Positions 41,838-51,193 of a stretch of DNA of 64,000 nt are shown one piece after another. The notes beneath the pieces were generated by a model that saw only the letters and a program-made list of their open reading frames with translations, was not told the origin of the DNA and did not search any database. Each line of letters begins with the position of its first letter. The first letter of the stretch is position 1. The translations under genes and the position numbers were made by a program. Source of the DNA: a virus. The stretch covers positions 1 to 64,000 of the IMG/VR virus record IMGVR_UViG_3300027969_004220. One strand, 5' to 3'.

Positions 41838-42797
41838 TATACCTTTACTTAAATTTGTTAAGTGTTCAGTAATATCGGCAATTGTTAAAATGGCTGATTT
41901 TTCTGCATCTTCACTACTAATTTCCTTATTATTCTTATCAATTCCAGTAACCAATGAATCTATATCAAAATGTAAGTCTGATATTTTTAGGTAAATTTCA
42001 TCAATTGAGGTTTTTATTTCTCTTGCACAAATATTTATTAAACCCTCTAGATCAGAAATAGGTAAGGTAACTTTTTTAGTATTATTATTACTAATTTTAT
42101 TGGTATTTAATTCAACATAACTTTTCACACCACTAACTACAATATTTCTATTTACATTTGTTTTATCACCACCACGTTTACTAACTGCAAAATCATCACT
42201 TATTATCTGACTATAATCTAAAATATGTACATCTATATTGCTATCAGATTGATTTTTAAGACATATTACATAGTAGTCACATGGTTTTAATGTATTAACT
42301 TTAATAACATTACCTGCTTTATATAATTTTATTTGATATGTTACAATATCTTCACCGGTATCTTCCTCAGATGGAACTGTTTTAAATTCAGCAACAGATA
42401 ATTCACTATATGATTTTGATGCAGTAATATCTGCAATTGCACGACCAGCAGTTAATTTACCATGAATTAGTGAAGCAAGAAATCCTTCTAATAAAAATCC
42501 AGCACTTGACTCATTGAAATTGGTTCTTAGTTCATTTAGATATTGTAATATTGTAATTAATGAAATTTTGTCTTTAATAGTTATATTATTATCATTTACT
42601 AGTTCATTTATCTGTGATAATAATTTTACTTTTTTCTGTAAATCATATTTATCTTTTTTTCTACTATTTGGATTTTTAGTTAATATCTTATCTAATATCG
42701 TAACGTATCTAGCCATTCTAATATACATATCATCATCCACTTTAATATTTACCCAACCTCTCGGATAAGTAAAGTTTTCAAATTTCATTATTTCCAT
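41835..42797 (-). CDS. Hypothetical 320-residue protein, PD-(D/E)xK-like core possible
   Basis: N-terminus MEIMKFENFTYPRG resembles the shared M-x-K-F-x-E/N-F start seen elsewhere here. The middle part has SSAGFLLEGFLASLIHGKLT, then DITAS and VTYQIKLYKAG, a Glu...Asp...Gln-x-Lys spacing like restriction-endonuclease-type folds. The C-terminus is helical. Family not identified, so nuclease activity is only a possibility. A TTTAATATATAC motif lies just upstream on the minus strand. Confidence 0.55.
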   Translation of the reverse strand: MEIMKFENFTYPRGWVNIKVDDDMYIRMARYVTILDKILTKNPNSRKKDKYDLQKKVKLLSQINELVNDNNITIKDKISLITILQYLNELRTNFNESSAGFLLEGFLASLIHGKLTAGRAIADITASKSYSELSVAEFKTVPSEEDTGEDIVTYQIKLYKAGNVIKVNTLKPCDYYVICLKNQSDSNIDVHILDYSQIISDDFAVSKRGGDKTNVNRNIVVSGVKSYVELNTNKISNNNTKKVTLPISDLEGLINICAREIKTSIDEIYLKISDLHFDIDSLVTGIDKNNKEISSEDAEKSAILTIADITEHLTNLSKGI

Positions 42798-42800
42798 ATT

Positions 42801-42812
42801 GTATATATTAAA
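42801..42812 (-). promoter_or_regulatory. Phage-type promoter motif
   Basis: Minus strand TTTAATATATAC, 4 bases before the ATG at 42797. Confidence 0.42.
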
Positions 42813-42820
42813 TCTTTTAC

Positions 42821-42829
42821 TTACTTTTG
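42821..42829 (+). promoter_or_regulatory. Host-type promoter -7 box
   Basis: TTACTTTTG 16 bases before the ATG at 42845, the same -7 sequence as modules 1 and 4. Confidence 0.5.
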
Positions 42830-42844
42830 TAAAAATTAAAGATT

Positions 42845-43114
42845 ATGGAGTTAAAAGATTTTCTAATAAAAACAGGTTTAAAATCTTCTGAGGTTTCATT
42901 TTTCTATAAGAATAGAACTGATGAAAGACCGGTTGAAGTAAAAATAATTCAATCTAATAAAAAAGGAATGTGGGAAATAATTAGAAAAAGTCAAATTCAA
43001 GATAGAACTGAATATTCTGGTTTTTTCACAACTTTTTCTACTCTCTGGATTAAAACTCCATCAAGATTTTTAAAGGTAGGTAAATTATTACAAGAGTTGG
43101 ATGCAGTTGAATAA
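42845..43114 (+). CDS. Hypothetical protein, 89 residues
   Basis: A small basic alpha/beta protein starting MELKDFLIKTGLKSSEVSFF. It overlaps the next gene by 14 bases, so the two are likely co-translated. No family recognised. Confidence 0.6.
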   Translation: MELKDFLIKTGLKSSEVSFFYKNRTDERPVEVKIIQSNKKGMWEIIRKSQIQDRTEYSGFFTTFSTLWIKTPSRFLKVGKLLQELDAVE

Positions 43115-43583
43115 AGATACACCAAGAAGAATTAAACAACGTAAAGATTGTCGTACTGTACAAGAGATTAGAGATTTCTTGTTACAGTATTTTGACTTAC
43201 ACGATAGATACGAAAACAGACAGTTTGGTCACCAAAGTAATTTCACTTTAACTTATAAAGATAAACCGAGAGGTAATAATCATACCGATATTAGTATAAA
43301 ACTTGTGTGGTATAATGATGAAGATTTAGTTACTGAGGTTAAACTAGAATGGTATAAAGGTTGGAGAGACAACGATCGAGAATATAAAAATTACGAATGG
43401 ACATTTAAGAATGAAGATTATAATGATGAATGTTGGTTTCTATGGAATGATCAAGGTCGAAGAGATATAGTTGAAAACTGTGACATATTGACAGAGATTA
43501 CAAATTTTATCATTAAATATGAAAAAAGATTACCACGTGCTCTCTCAAGAGATAATAAATTAAAACAATTGCTCGGGTTATAG
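43101..43583 (+). CDS. Hypothetical protein, 160 residues
   Basis: Highly charged, rich in Trp, Tyr, Asp and Arg (VKLEWYKGWRDNDREYKNYE), with a basic C-terminus. The start overlaps the previous gene by 14 bases. No known domain seen. Confidence 0.6.
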   Translation: MQLNKDTPRRIKQRKDCRTVQEIRDFLLQYFDLHDRYENRQFGHQSNFTLTYKDKPRGNNHTDISIKLVWYNDEDLVTEVKLEWYKGWRDNDREYKNYEWTFKNEDYNDECWFLWNDQGRRDIVENCDILTEITNFIIKYEKRLPRALSRDNKLKQLLGL

Positions 43584-43651
43584 TATAAGTTTATATTATA
43601 TATCATGATGTTACATGTTTTTGAAAATACTAATAAAAAATTAAATATAAA

Positions 43652-44257
43652 ATGAAGAAAATTGAATACGATCCATTTGTAACCAGACAATTCTCACAGA
43701 ATTTTTCTGGAACTAAAGTATCACTAGAAATTAAAGATGAACTTTTAGAAGTGATAAATGATGCTTATGAGCATTCTTCATCTGAAACCATGTTAAACTC
43801 TGACTGGGGTTTCTGTAAGTATCTTATCTTACCAAATGAATTTGGAGTTAAATGTGCAGTTAGAGAAATCACACTAGATATTTATCCTTATATTAGAACT
43901 GACTATGTTCAAAGAACACCTGAGGAATTACCAATCTTGTCCAGATTTGCTCAATTACCTCCTGGGTTTAAGTCACAAGAAGCCAATTATATTGTCTTAG
44001 TTCTTTACACAAGAAGACAATTAGAAAAAGAATTTAAACCTAAAGAAGAAGGACAAGAGTTTTACTTTGATGATTCTGTTAAATGGGGTATTGTTTCGAT
44101 AATGGGAACTATGGAACCGAAGCCAGATCCACTTGTGCCAATTACAATTATGAGAAATGCTTTAGGTGTTGAAGAAGGTGGTAATGGAGAAACACTAGAT
44201 AGAAAAGTTTATAACGAATCAGTGGAATTCTGGTCTAAATATATTTTAGTTAAGTAA
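43652..44257 (+). CDS. Hypothetical protein, 201 residues
   Basis: A soluble alpha/beta protein starting MKKIEYDPFVTRQFSQ. The segment EANYIVLVLYTRRQLEKEF and the Pro-rich loop GTMEPKPDPLVPITIMRNAL suggest a compact fold found among large phages, but I cannot name it. It shares its last base with the start of a small membrane protein. Confidence 0.62.
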   Translation: MKKIEYDPFVTRQFSQNFSGTKVSLEIKDELLEVINDAYEHSSSETMLNSDWGFCKYLILPNEFGVKCAVREITLDIYPYIRTDYVQRTPEELPILSRFAQLPPGFKSQEANYIVLVLYTRRQLEKEFKPKEEGQEFYFDDSVKWGIVSIMGTMEPKPDPLVPITIMRNALGVEEGGNGETLDRKVYNESVEFWSKYILVK

Positions 44258-44496
44258 TGAAAAAATTTATAATCACATTTATCGTATCATTTATCGTATT
44301 CTATTTAATAGAGTATTCACTACACTATTTCTTTGATATAGATCTCGATACACTTGAATTAGGATGGCTAGGATGGCTTGGTTTCATAATTGCTTATGGA
44401 TTTAAGTTTCACATCTTTTGTTGTCTTATACCTCTTATTTTTACTTCGTATAAGTGTAAACATAAAAAATGTGAACACGATCACTGTAAAAAATAA
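44257..44496 (+). CDS. Small membrane protein with His/Cys-rich tail, 79 residues
   Basis: Two hydrophobic segments (3-21, FIITFIVSFIVFYLIEYSL; about 36-63, LGWLGFIIAYGFKFHIFCCL) are followed by a short tail KCKHKKCEHDHCKK that could bind metal. Coupled to the preceding gene by a one-base overlap. Function unknown. Confidence 0.6.
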   Translation: MKKFIITFIVSFIVFYLIEYSLHYFFDIDLDTLELGWLGWLGFIIAYGFKFHIFCCLIPLIFTSYKCKHKKCEHDHCKK

Positions 44497-44531
44497 ATCA
44501 CCTTTTAATAGGTAAATACAAATATATGTTG

Positions 44532-44539
44532 TATATTTG
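44532..44539 (+). promoter_or_regulatory. Host-type promoter -7 box
   Basis: TATATTTG 21 bases before the ATG at 44561. Confidence 0.6.
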
Positions 44540-44560
44540 CAAAACAAAATAAATAAAAAT

Positions 44561-45322
44561 ATGGAACTTAAAGACATAAACGTAGATACAATTACATCAG
44601 ATGAACTTTCAAAGGTTGACTTTTCAGTGTTTGCTAGTTTACTAACAGACTTAAAAAATGAACATTTAACAACTGATGAAGAAAGAAAAACTTTCTTAAC
44701 TGTTTTAAAAAGAATGTATGGTGGAGACTCATTTCCACACGTTGACATCTATCTTAAAAATACTCAATCTGGAGAACTTATTGAGAAGAAATTCGTTGAT
44801 ATGGTAAACGGAGTTACTAGAGTAACTAGTGAGAACTATGACTTTTCATATGATGAAAATAATAAGAAAGGTGAAATTAAATCTATTAGAGTAATGTCTA
44901 GCAAAGATAAAGATAAGTATCCTGTACAAAGATCAATGTCTATCTTTGAAAAACAAACCTGTCTTTCTAATACAAGTTTTCAGCAAATTAAACCAAGTGA
45001 GTTTGACTCAATGGTTGGTGTGTTAGTTTACAAAGATGGTATAAGTATATACAATGTTCCAAATACAGTATTCCACCCAACAGTAATTAAGAAAACTGAT
45101 AAGACTAAGAAAGCTTTTATCAAAGAATTAAATGATGCTGGTAAAATTGTACTATCTGGACAACACAAGTCTAACTTAACAGAAGGACAAATTGGATTTA
45201 ACGAATTAAAAAAATATCTTAAATTCTCACTTTATGTAAAAGATGGTAACTACTACTACATTGAGAATGGTAAGAAAACTGACAAACTATACACTAACTT
45301 AGATTTTAGTGATTTACTATAA
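44561..45322 (+). CDS. Hypothetical protein, 253 residues
   Basis: I use the ATG at 44561 (MELKDINVDTITSDELSKVD) because the upstream TTG at 44537 lies within the promoter box. Acidic N-terminus, then a beta-rich domain with Lys-rich loops (VMSSKDKDKYPVQRSMSIFE). No known family. It ends at a strong bidirectional terminator. Confidence 0.65.
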   Translation: MELKDINVDTITSDELSKVDFSVFASLLTDLKNEHLTTDEERKTFLTVLKRMYGGDSFPHVDIYLKNTQSGELIEKKFVDMVNGVTRVTSENYDFSYDENNKKGEIKSIRVMSSKDKDKYPVQRSMSIFEKQTCLSNTSFQQIKPSEFDSMVGVLVYKDGISIYNVPNTVFHPTVIKKTDKTKKAFIKELNDAGKIVLSGQHKSNLTEGQIGFNELKKYLKFSLYVKDGNYYYIENGKKTDKLYTNLDFSDLL

Positions 45323-45354
45323 TAAAAAAGGAGACTAATGTCTCCTTTTTTTAT
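45323..45354. terminator. Bidirectional intrinsic terminator
   Basis: AAAAAAGGAGAC, loop TAAT, GTCTCCTTTTTT between convergent genes. Confidence 0.8.
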
Positions 45355-46778
45355 TTCTTATATTTAAACTCTTCCATAAATTCTACTGGAACTCCAAAGT
45401 AAAACTTACTATAAGTTTTCTTAATATTCTTATACCAATCAGACTTATAGATAAATATCATATACTCATAAATCATATCAATTGGCATTTCAGTATTTTC
45501 ATACCAATACTTTTTAAATTCATCAGTAAGATTATCTTCTATACCTGCAAGAGGAACTGTTCTTATACTCCCAGGACTTGAGTTTCTATTTGCATCATAA
45601 TCTGTGTATCCATAATAATCAGTTGATATTGATGTTGGATTACTTGTAAAGTAAAAAGACTCCCCAGGATTACTATTTATAAGATAAACAAATGAAACCT
45701 TTTTAATACTCTCGTGTCTAAAATAGAATCTCCATTCATTTCTATGTTTTATTCTTTTATAATTATCAATATTCTGAAATACTGATAAATCATAAGAATC
45801 TTTGATCTCATTTATATAACCTAAAATTATTACCAATTTGTTATCATCGATTTTACTCAAGTGATAAGAATTATTATAAGACAGTTTATCTTTTAAATTA
45901 GTAAGATTAGTTTCTTCAAAAAAGATACTACAGATTCTTTGCATAAAATGTTCTTTAGGTTCATCTTTACAAGAAAGTAAAAAGGATTCTGCAGGAACAC
46001 TACCTAAATATGTTTTCTTAAAAATCTTATTATAAGGTATGATATTTTGATTAGCACCTAAGAAATCTTCTAATAAAACTTCTTCATCATTATATAACAT
46101 AGTTTTACTATTAGTAATAGTAGTAGTAAAGTGAACCAGAATTAAATTCTGGCTAACATTCTCGAAATTACTTTTATCAATATCTTTTATAGAAACGATA
46201 TTCAAATGGTTATTTAAGAAAGTATAAAATGACTTAAATGCCTTTGTTGGATTTTGAAAGATTGTTTTCGGTAGAATATAAAAAACATCAGCTTCTTTAT
46301 TTACATTTTTAATTACATCCAGTGTTTTTACTATAAAGAATATACATTCTTCTTTAACACCATCAATATTATATAATCTTTTCAATCTATCAATCTCAGG
46401 TTTTCTATCTTTTAAAGATAATGCTGGGGTTCTATAAGGTGGGTTACCAACTAATAAAATTCTATCACAATCTTCGATGAAATCTTTATCTAAATCAAAG
46501 TCATAAATATTCTGATTTATCAACTGACAATTATCTATTGGTGCAAACTCAGAGAAAACTTCTTCATCTATCTCAACTGCAACAATCTTATTTTTATAAA
46601 TCTTTCTAAATGATTTTACAAAGTTACCAGAACCAAAAGATGGTTCTATAAAAACAGTTTTATCAGTAATCTCAACAGGTAGTTCTGAAATAATTTTATC
46701 AGTACCTTCTATCTTAGTATTATACTGACCAAGTATCTCTACCTTTGTATAATTATCTTTATTTGTTGCTTTTCTCAT
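45351..46778 (-). CDS. DNA adenine-N6 methyltransferase-like protein
   Basis: 475 residues. The SAM-binding motif is FIEPSFGSGNFVKSF (43-57), and the catalytic NPPY (112-115) is in the order typical of gamma/Eco57I-like N6-adenine methyltransferases. An acidic residue after the second strand (VAVEIDEEVF) would bind SAM ribose. The C-terminal half is probably target recognition. No restriction partner is adjacent, so protection of phage DNA from host restriction is the likely role (inferred). Confidence 0.82.
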   Translation of the reverse strand: MRKATNKDNYTKVEILGQYNTKIEGTDKIISELPVEITDKTVFIEPSFGSGNFVKSFRKIYKNKIVAVEIDEEVFSEFAPIDNCQLINQNIYDFDLDKDFIEDCDRILLVGNPPYRTPALSLKDRKPEIDRLKRLYNIDGVKEECIFFIVKTLDVIKNVNKEADVFYILPKTIFQNPTKAFKSFYTFLNNHLNIVSIKDIDKSNFENVSQNLILVHFTTTITNSKTMLYNDEEVLLEDFLGANQNIIPYNKIFKKTYLGSVPAESFLLSCKDEPKEHFMQRICSIFFEETNLTNLKDKLSYNNSYHLSKIDDNKLVIILGYINEIKDSYDLSVFQNIDNYKRIKHRNEWRFYFRHESIKKVSFVYLINSNPGESFYFTSNPTSISTDYYGYTDYDANRNSSPGSIRTVPLAGIEDNLTDEFKKYWYENTEMPIDMIYEYMIFIYKSDWYKNIKKTYSKFYFGVPVEFMEEFKYKK

Positions 46779-46855
46779 TGTAAAAATTCTTTATTATTAT
46801 ATGAGTTTATATGATTAAAGTTTCAACTTTTACTTGTATTACCAATACAATTCAC

Positions 46856-46863
46856 TATCTTTG
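46856..46863 (+). promoter_or_regulatory. Host-type promoter -7 box
   Basis: TATCTTTG 13 bases before the Nudix ATG at 46877. Confidence 0.6.
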
Positions 46864-46876
46864 TAATCTAAAATAT

Positions 46877-47263
46877 ATGAATATGAACGGAACTGTGCAA
46901 GTTGTGCTAGTGAATAAAGAAGGATTAGTATTAGGTGTATCAAGAAAGACAGACCACAATGATTTTGGTTTAGTTGGAGGATCATTAGAAGACTATGATG
47001 TAACACCAGAAGCTGGTGCTTTAAGAGAAACAAAAGAAGAAACTGGATTAGATATTACTAATCTAAAATTGATATATGTAAAAGTAACTAGAGACGGAAG
47101 AATAGGTTATACCTATTTGGCTGACTATTCTGGTGAAATAGAATATGACGAACCACACGTAGTTAAATGGACAACATTTAGCGAATTGATTAAAGGTTCA
47201 TTTGGTCATTGGAATTTACAAGTTTATCAATCAATGTTAAATTTAGGAATAGAAGTTAAGTAA
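46877..47263 (+). CDS. Nudix hydrolase
   Basis: I take the ATG at 46877, after the TATCTTTG box, giving about 128 residues. The Nudix box is GGSLEDYDVTPE followed by ALRETKEETGLD, with the RExxEExG core intact. Substrate unknown: nucleoside diphosphate-linked compounds such as modified dNTPs, ADP-ribose or NADH are typical. It shares its last base with the next gene. A second Nudix domain occurs fused in NadM. Confidence 0.85.
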   Translation: MNMNGTVQVVLVNKEGLVLGVSRKTDHNDFGLVGGSLEDYDVTPEAGALRETKEETGLDITNLKLIYVKVTRDGRIGYTYLADYSGEIEYDEPHVVKWTTFSELIKGSFGHWNLQVYQSMLNLGIEVK

Positions 47264-47706
47264 TGAGTAAAAAAGAAAAATTAGAAGAACTTTATAAAAA
47301 ACTAACAGACGGACAAAGATTTGGATTTAATTTTTTGTATGGTTCACCACATACTATAAGTGATGATAAAATAGATAAAGCCATTTCAATCTGTGAAAAG
47401 TATAGCAGTATAAAACCTAATGTTATTACTACACTACCTGGTATAAATTTTACAAGTTCAACCGCATCTGTTACACCAACAGTAACATATTGTTTGTGTG
47501 GGAATATTCCATCAAAAGGCGATATATTTTATTATCAATCAAAGTATAGTAAAGTTCCACTTGAAGGTATCGTTGATATTATTTATCATGACTCAATTCG
47601 TTCCAAAAATGGAACTGCTTATAAATTTGATGAAATCATTGTTAAACCAAAGTTTGTAATAAGAGACGAAATACTAAATGAAATACTAAATGGGAAAGAT
47701 AACTAA
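47263..47706 (+). CDS. Hypothetical protein, 147 residues
   Basis: Coupled to the Nudix gene by a one-base overlap and overlapping the next gene by 17 bases. An N-terminal helical part (SKKEKLEELYKKLTDGQRFG) is followed by a beta-rich domain (TVTYCLCGNIPSKGDIFYYQ). No family recognised. Confidence 0.6.
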   Translation: MSKKEKLEELYKKLTDGQRFGFNFLYGSPHTISDDKIDKAISICEKYSSIKPNVITTLPGINFTSSTASVTPTVTYCLCGNIPSKGDIFYYQSKYSKVPLEGIVDIIYHDSIRSKNGTAYKFDEIIVKPKFVIRDEILNEILNGKDN

Positions 47707-47893
47707 AGAACAAGTACAAAAACTTCAAGAACAACAAGACAATCCAAGGTATCATCCTTATACGTGTTGTTCTTATGATGGATGCGAACGAGATAAACAA
47801 CCAAATTGGGGAGCTTTAATTCCAACAGAAGATTGTTGGATCTGTCCGTGTGGAAAATATAAACAAGAATATCGTGAAGAAGCCTCAAATTAA
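47690..47893 (+). CDS. Small Cys-rich (zinc-ribbon-like) protein, 67 residues
   Basis: Cysteines in YTCCSYDGCERD and DCWICPCGKYKQEY are spaced as in a small zinc ribbon. Last gene of the Nudix operon, followed by an intrinsic terminator. Confidence 0.6.
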   Translation: MGKITKEQVQKLQEQQDNPRYHPYTCCSYDGCERDKQPNWGALIPTEDCWICPCGKYKQEYREEASN

Positions 47894-47911
47894 ATTTTGA
47901 GGTTTTTCTTT
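47883..47911 (+). terminator. Intrinsic terminator
   Basis: CCTCAAA, loop TTAAA, TTTTGAGG followed by TTTTTC, overlapping the end of the zinc-ribbon gene. Confidence 0.7.
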
Positions 47912-47930
47912 TTTATTCAAATAATTTACT

Positions 47931-47938
47931 TATATTTG
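47931..47938 (+). promoter_or_regulatory. Host-type promoter -7 box
   Basis: TATATTTG 23 bases before the ATG at 47962. Confidence 0.6.
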
Positions 47939-47961
47939 TAATCTAATACAAAATATAAAAT

Positions 47962-49188
47962 ATGCAATCTGAAATTAAATATTCCAGTAAGTTCACAAAC
48001 TTATTAAGACTTATCGACCACCGTGTCGCAAAAATACTTTTAGACATTGAAAATAAAAGTCTTATAGTTACACAAAACTATATTGATCTTACCGACAAAA
48101 AAGATACTGTATCTTTTACACCTGATAGAAAAGTTGCTGAAATAAAAGCCAGTATACCTCAGTTGTGGAAAACTACCGAAGATACAAGACATCTTACACA
48201 CGGTTCTGCAAATGATAAAATTTACGAAGATTTAGGATATGAAAAACCTAATAGAGATCCTTGGTCACCAGAGTATGGTACTTTAGGAACTATCTTAGGT
48301 GAAGCTAAGTCACGCACTACTGATAAAGTTTTTGTTATTTTTCAACAATATGAAGGTGACTATAAAGTTGTTGTAAACAAAGCTACTTTGATACAATCAA
48401 GTAATTTTAATAAAATCTGGTCTTCTAATAGAAACTCTATTAGAATCGGTAGATTGACTAGATCAATTCTATCTTCTGTTGGTGCAACATTTACAGAGAA
48501 AGACATTGAAGAATTTACTAATAAGTTTAAGGCGGCTTATGACTTTAATAAAGATGCTACCAATAAATTTGATATAGTATCCGGTGAAGATATTGCAAAA
48601 TGGTATCACTATGAGAAATACACTAAAGGTGGTGGTACACTTAATAACTCTTGTATGGCTAATGTAAAATCAGATTTCTTTGATATTTATGTTCAAAATC
48701 CACAAGTTAAATTAGTTATTCTTTATGATGATGCTGGTAAACTCGAAAATGGCAAATATACTTCTGATAAAATCAAAGGTAGAGCTATTCTTTGGGAAGG
48801 TGCTAAATGTGTTGGTGTAGAAGGCAATATAAACTTTATGGATAGAATTTACACAAGTAATGATTCTGATACAGATTTGTTTATAACATTTGCACAATCA
48901 AAAAACTTTTGGTATAAAAAATCACAAAGTATGGATTTTGAGTGTACTATCTGTAATGGAGTTATCGAACAAAAAGCTAACATCACAGTTGATTTGGATG
49001 AAACTAACTTTTCTTTTTATCCTTATACTGATACAATGTCTTTTGCTAACTTAGATGATAATACATTGATGAACTTCAATGATAAATATGATAGAAGACT
49101 TAGAGGTACAAACGGTGGATATGAAGGTTCAGACGATCACTATTATGATCCACAAGAATACGATGAAGATTATTATGAAGAAGATTAA
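47962..49188 (+). CDS. Hypothetical 408-residue protein
   Basis: A monocistronic unit with its own promoter and terminator. The central domain has GEDIAKWYHYEKYTKGGGTL and NSCMANVKSDFFDIYVQNP, then a strand-rich region (VKLVILYDDAGKL, GRAILWEGAKCVG). The C-terminus is very acidic (YDPQEYDEDYYEED). I recognise the general pattern from other large phages but not a function. Confidence 0.65.
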   Translation: MQSEIKYSSKFTNLLRLIDHRVAKILLDIENKSLIVTQNYIDLTDKKDTVSFTPDRKVAEIKASIPQLWKTTEDTRHLTHGSANDKIYEDLGYEKPNRDPWSPEYGTLGTILGEAKSRTTDKVFVIFQQYEGDYKVVVNKATLIQSSNFNKIWSSNRNSIRIGRLTRSILSSVGATFTEKDIEEFTNKFKAAYDFNKDATNKFDIVSGEDIAKWYHYEKYTKGGGTLNNSCMANVKSDFFDIYVQNPQVKLVILYDDAGKLENGKYTSDKIKGRAILWEGAKCVGVEGNINFMDRIYTSNDSDTDLFITFAQSKNFWYKKSQSMDFECTICNGVIEQKANITVDLDETNFSFYPYTDTMSFANLDDNTLMNFNDKYDRRLRGTNGGYEGSDDHYYDPQEYDEDYYEED

Positions 49189-49219
49189 ATAAAAATCCTC
49201 CAATGTGAGGATTTTTTTG
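49189..49219 (+). terminator. Intrinsic terminator overlapping a promoter
   Basis: AAAAATCCTC, loop CAATGT, GAGGATTTTTTT; the T-run continues into the TATCTTTG box of the next gene. Confidence 0.75.
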
Positions 49220-49227
49220 TATCTTTG
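49220..49227 (+). promoter_or_regulatory. Host-type promoter -7 box, leaderless gene
   Basis: TATCTTTG ends 4 bases before the ATG at 49232, so the transcript would begin at or very near the start codon. Confidence 0.6.
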
Positions 49228-49231
49228 TACT

Positions 49232-49585
49232 ATGAAAATCAAACTACAAGATGTTAAAGAAGAAATCGAAGATATAATCGATGGTGTTCTTGTAGAACTA
49301 ATTGATGATGATTTTGAAGTTAGAAAAGTTTTTGTAGATTCTGATACTTATAATTTTGGTGCTAGACATATTATAGATGTTTATATAACCAAAGATAAAA
49401 AAGGATTTAAAATAAGTAAAATACAACCAAAGGTTTTAACAGTTGTTGATTTTATGAAACGAAGATATAACGCAATTATATCTTATCAAACAATGGAAAG
49501 TAATAGTAAAAGAGAATTTCATAAAACCTTTCCTCTTTTTAAATATAATCTTATAAAGAAATTTAAAATAACTATAACTATTTAA
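49232..49585 (+). CDS. Hypothetical protein, 117 residues
   Basis: Start set at 49232 (MKIKLQDVKEEIEDIIDGVL), not the TTG at 49205, which lies before the promoter box. Acidic N-terminal half, basic C-terminal half (LFKYNLIKKFKITIT). No family recognised. Confidence 0.6.
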   Translation: MKIKLQDVKEEIEDIIDGVLVELIDDDFEVRKVFVDSDTYNFGARHIIDVYITKDKKGFKISKIQPKVLTVVDFMKRRYNAIISYQTMESNSKREFHKTFPLFKYNLIKKFKITITI

Positions 49586-49641
49586 TAAAAAAATCATATA
49601 ATTTATGATAGTATTTATACTAAAAAGAAACAACGATTCAA

Positions 49642-49839
49642 TTGGACTATTCAAGTATCGAAACCCTAAAACAAGGTATCATTGATACTTTAAGGAATTG
49701 GGAATGGAATGTAACTGATATATTAATCGAAAATGATCAAATTAATATATCTTTTAATGCAGAAACTGATGGTGTTATAAAGTTTTATGAGGAAGACACC
49801 ACCGGAAGTTGGCACTTTGACGAAGTAACTGTTATTTAA
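49642..49839 (+). CDS. Hypothetical protein, 65 residues, non-ATG start
   Basis: The reading frame (SSIETLKQGIIDTLRNWEWN) has no ATG; TTG at 49642 is the likeliest start. A small acidic protein with a helix and strands. Followed 18 bases later by the nadM gene. Unrecognised. Confidence 0.5.
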   Translation: MDYSSIETLKQGIIDTLRNWEWNVTDILIENDQINISFNAETDGVIKFYEEDTTGSWHFDEVTVI

Positions 49840-49857
49840 AAAATTAAAACATATATT

Positions 49858-50853
49858 ATGATAATCAAATCAGAAATAAACCCGAAAGACTTTGAAGTTG
49901 GTACAATTATTGGCCGTTTTCAAGTAAACAAACTACACGATGGTCATAGATCACTAATCAACTACGTATTAGATAACCATAAAAAAGTAATCATACTTTT
50001 AGGTGTATCAAGAGTTCAAAACACTCGTAAAAATCCACTAGACTTTGCTTCTCGTAAAGCAATGATTCAAAAAGAATTTCCTTCTGTTATGATCTTACCT
50101 ATTCAAGATCAAAGATATAACGAAAAATGGTCTCACGATGTTGATTCTATTATCCCTATTCCATTCGGTGAGAAAAAAACTGTAATCTACGGAAGTAGAG
50201 ACTCTTTTATTCCTTACTACTCTGGTAAATTCCCAGTAATCGAATTAGAAGAAAGTGTTACTTACAACGGTACAAATATCCGTGAAGAAGTTGCCAAAGA
50301 AACTTTAGACTCTGACGACTTTAGAGCAGGTGTTATCTACTCTTCTTTTAACCACAGACCTACAACTTTCCCGACTGTTGATATTGTTGCACACGATAAT
50401 GAAGGTAATATACTTTTAGGTAGAAAACCTAATGAGAAATTATTTAGATTTGTTGGTGGTTTTGTTGATACTTCAGATAGTTCATTTGAAGCAGCAGCTT
50501 TAAGAGAACTTAATGAAGAAACTGGTGGTAACTTAGTGGTAAATAAAAACTTAACATACATTACTTCTCAAAAAGTAAATGACTGGAGATACAAAGGTGA
50601 AGAATCTGGTATAATGACTACATTATATTTGGCAACAAGACACTTTGGATTTGCGAAAGCTTCTGACGACATAGCTGAAGTAAAATGGGTACCTGCTCAA
50701 AAATTTAGTAATTATGATGGTATTAGAACTGGAATTGTTCCAGAACACAGAGAGTTGATGAAAACTTTCATTGATAAAGTTTACGATCAAAATCTTATGC
50801 CAATTGGTGAAAGATTAGAAGAAAGAACTAATGTAACCTATACAGCAGAGTAA
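49858..50853 (+). CDS. nadM: Bifunctional NMN adenylyltransferase / Nudix hydrolase
   Basis: 331 residues. The N-terminal NMN adenylyltransferase domain has GTIIGRFQVNKLHDGHRSLI with HxGH at 27-30 and a GVS...NPLDFASRKAMI nucleotide-binding part. The C-terminal Nudix domain (about 185-310) has GGFVDTSDSSFEAAALRELN followed by EETGG. It joins NMN and ATP to NAD+ and could also hydrolyse ADP-ribose or related compounds. Together with nadV downstream it rebuilds NAD+ from nicotinamide plus PRPP, as in the two-step phage NAD+ reconstitution pathway (NARP2). A host-depletion counter-measure is likely. Confidence 0.93.
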   Translation: MIIKSEINPKDFEVGTIIGRFQVNKLHDGHRSLINYVLDNHKKVIILLGVSRVQNTRKNPLDFASRKAMIQKEFPSVMILPIQDQRYNEKWSHDVDSIIPIPFGEKKTVIYGSRDSFIPYYSGKFPVIELEESVTYNGTNIREEVAKETLDSDDFRAGVIYSSFNHRPTTFPTVDIVAHDNEGNILLGRKPNEKLFRFVGGFVDTSDSSFEAAALRELNEETGGNLVVNKNLTYITSQKVNDWRYKGEESGIMTTLYLATRHFGFAKASDDIAEVKWVPAQKFSNYDGIRTGIVPEHRELMKTFIDKVYDQNLMPIGERLEERTNVTYTAE

Positions 50854-51188
50854 TGAATAATCCAGTTATAAAGGTAGGAAATGGTTTAATGATGTTACAA
50901 TCTTATCCATTTAATTGGATAAGAGAGTCAGTTTATACTGGCAGTTTTGGACCACCATTTTACTATTACATATTTTTAGGTGATATGTCTGGTGGTCCTA
51001 CGTGTGTCTATAAAGAGGAAGAAAATGAACTAGCTATTTCTGACTTAAAGTTTAAAGTTGAAAGTATAGAAGAAGCAGGTAAAATAGTTCTTAAACTTAC
51101 ACAAGGTATGGGAAAGAATTTGGAAGGAACTGTACATGAATCTGCTGCAGACATTAGAGATAAAAAGATAGAAAAAATATTAAATTAA
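50853..51188 (+). CDS. Hypothetical protein, 111 residues
   Basis: Sits between the two NAD+ salvage genes: its start overlaps the nadM stop and the next gene begins 6 bases after it. It starts MNNPVIKVGNGLMMLQSYPF and has a Gly/Pro/Tyr-rich middle (GSFGPPFYYYIFLGDMSGGP) and a helical end. No known family; the position suggests a possible NAD-related role, unproven. Confidence 0.6.
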   Translation: MNNPVIKVGNGLMMLQSYPFNWIRESVYTGSFGPPFYYYIFLGDMSGGPTCVYKEEENELAISDLKFKVESIEEAGKIVLKLTQGMGKNLEGTVHESAADIRDKKIEKILN

Positions 51189-51193
51189 ATATT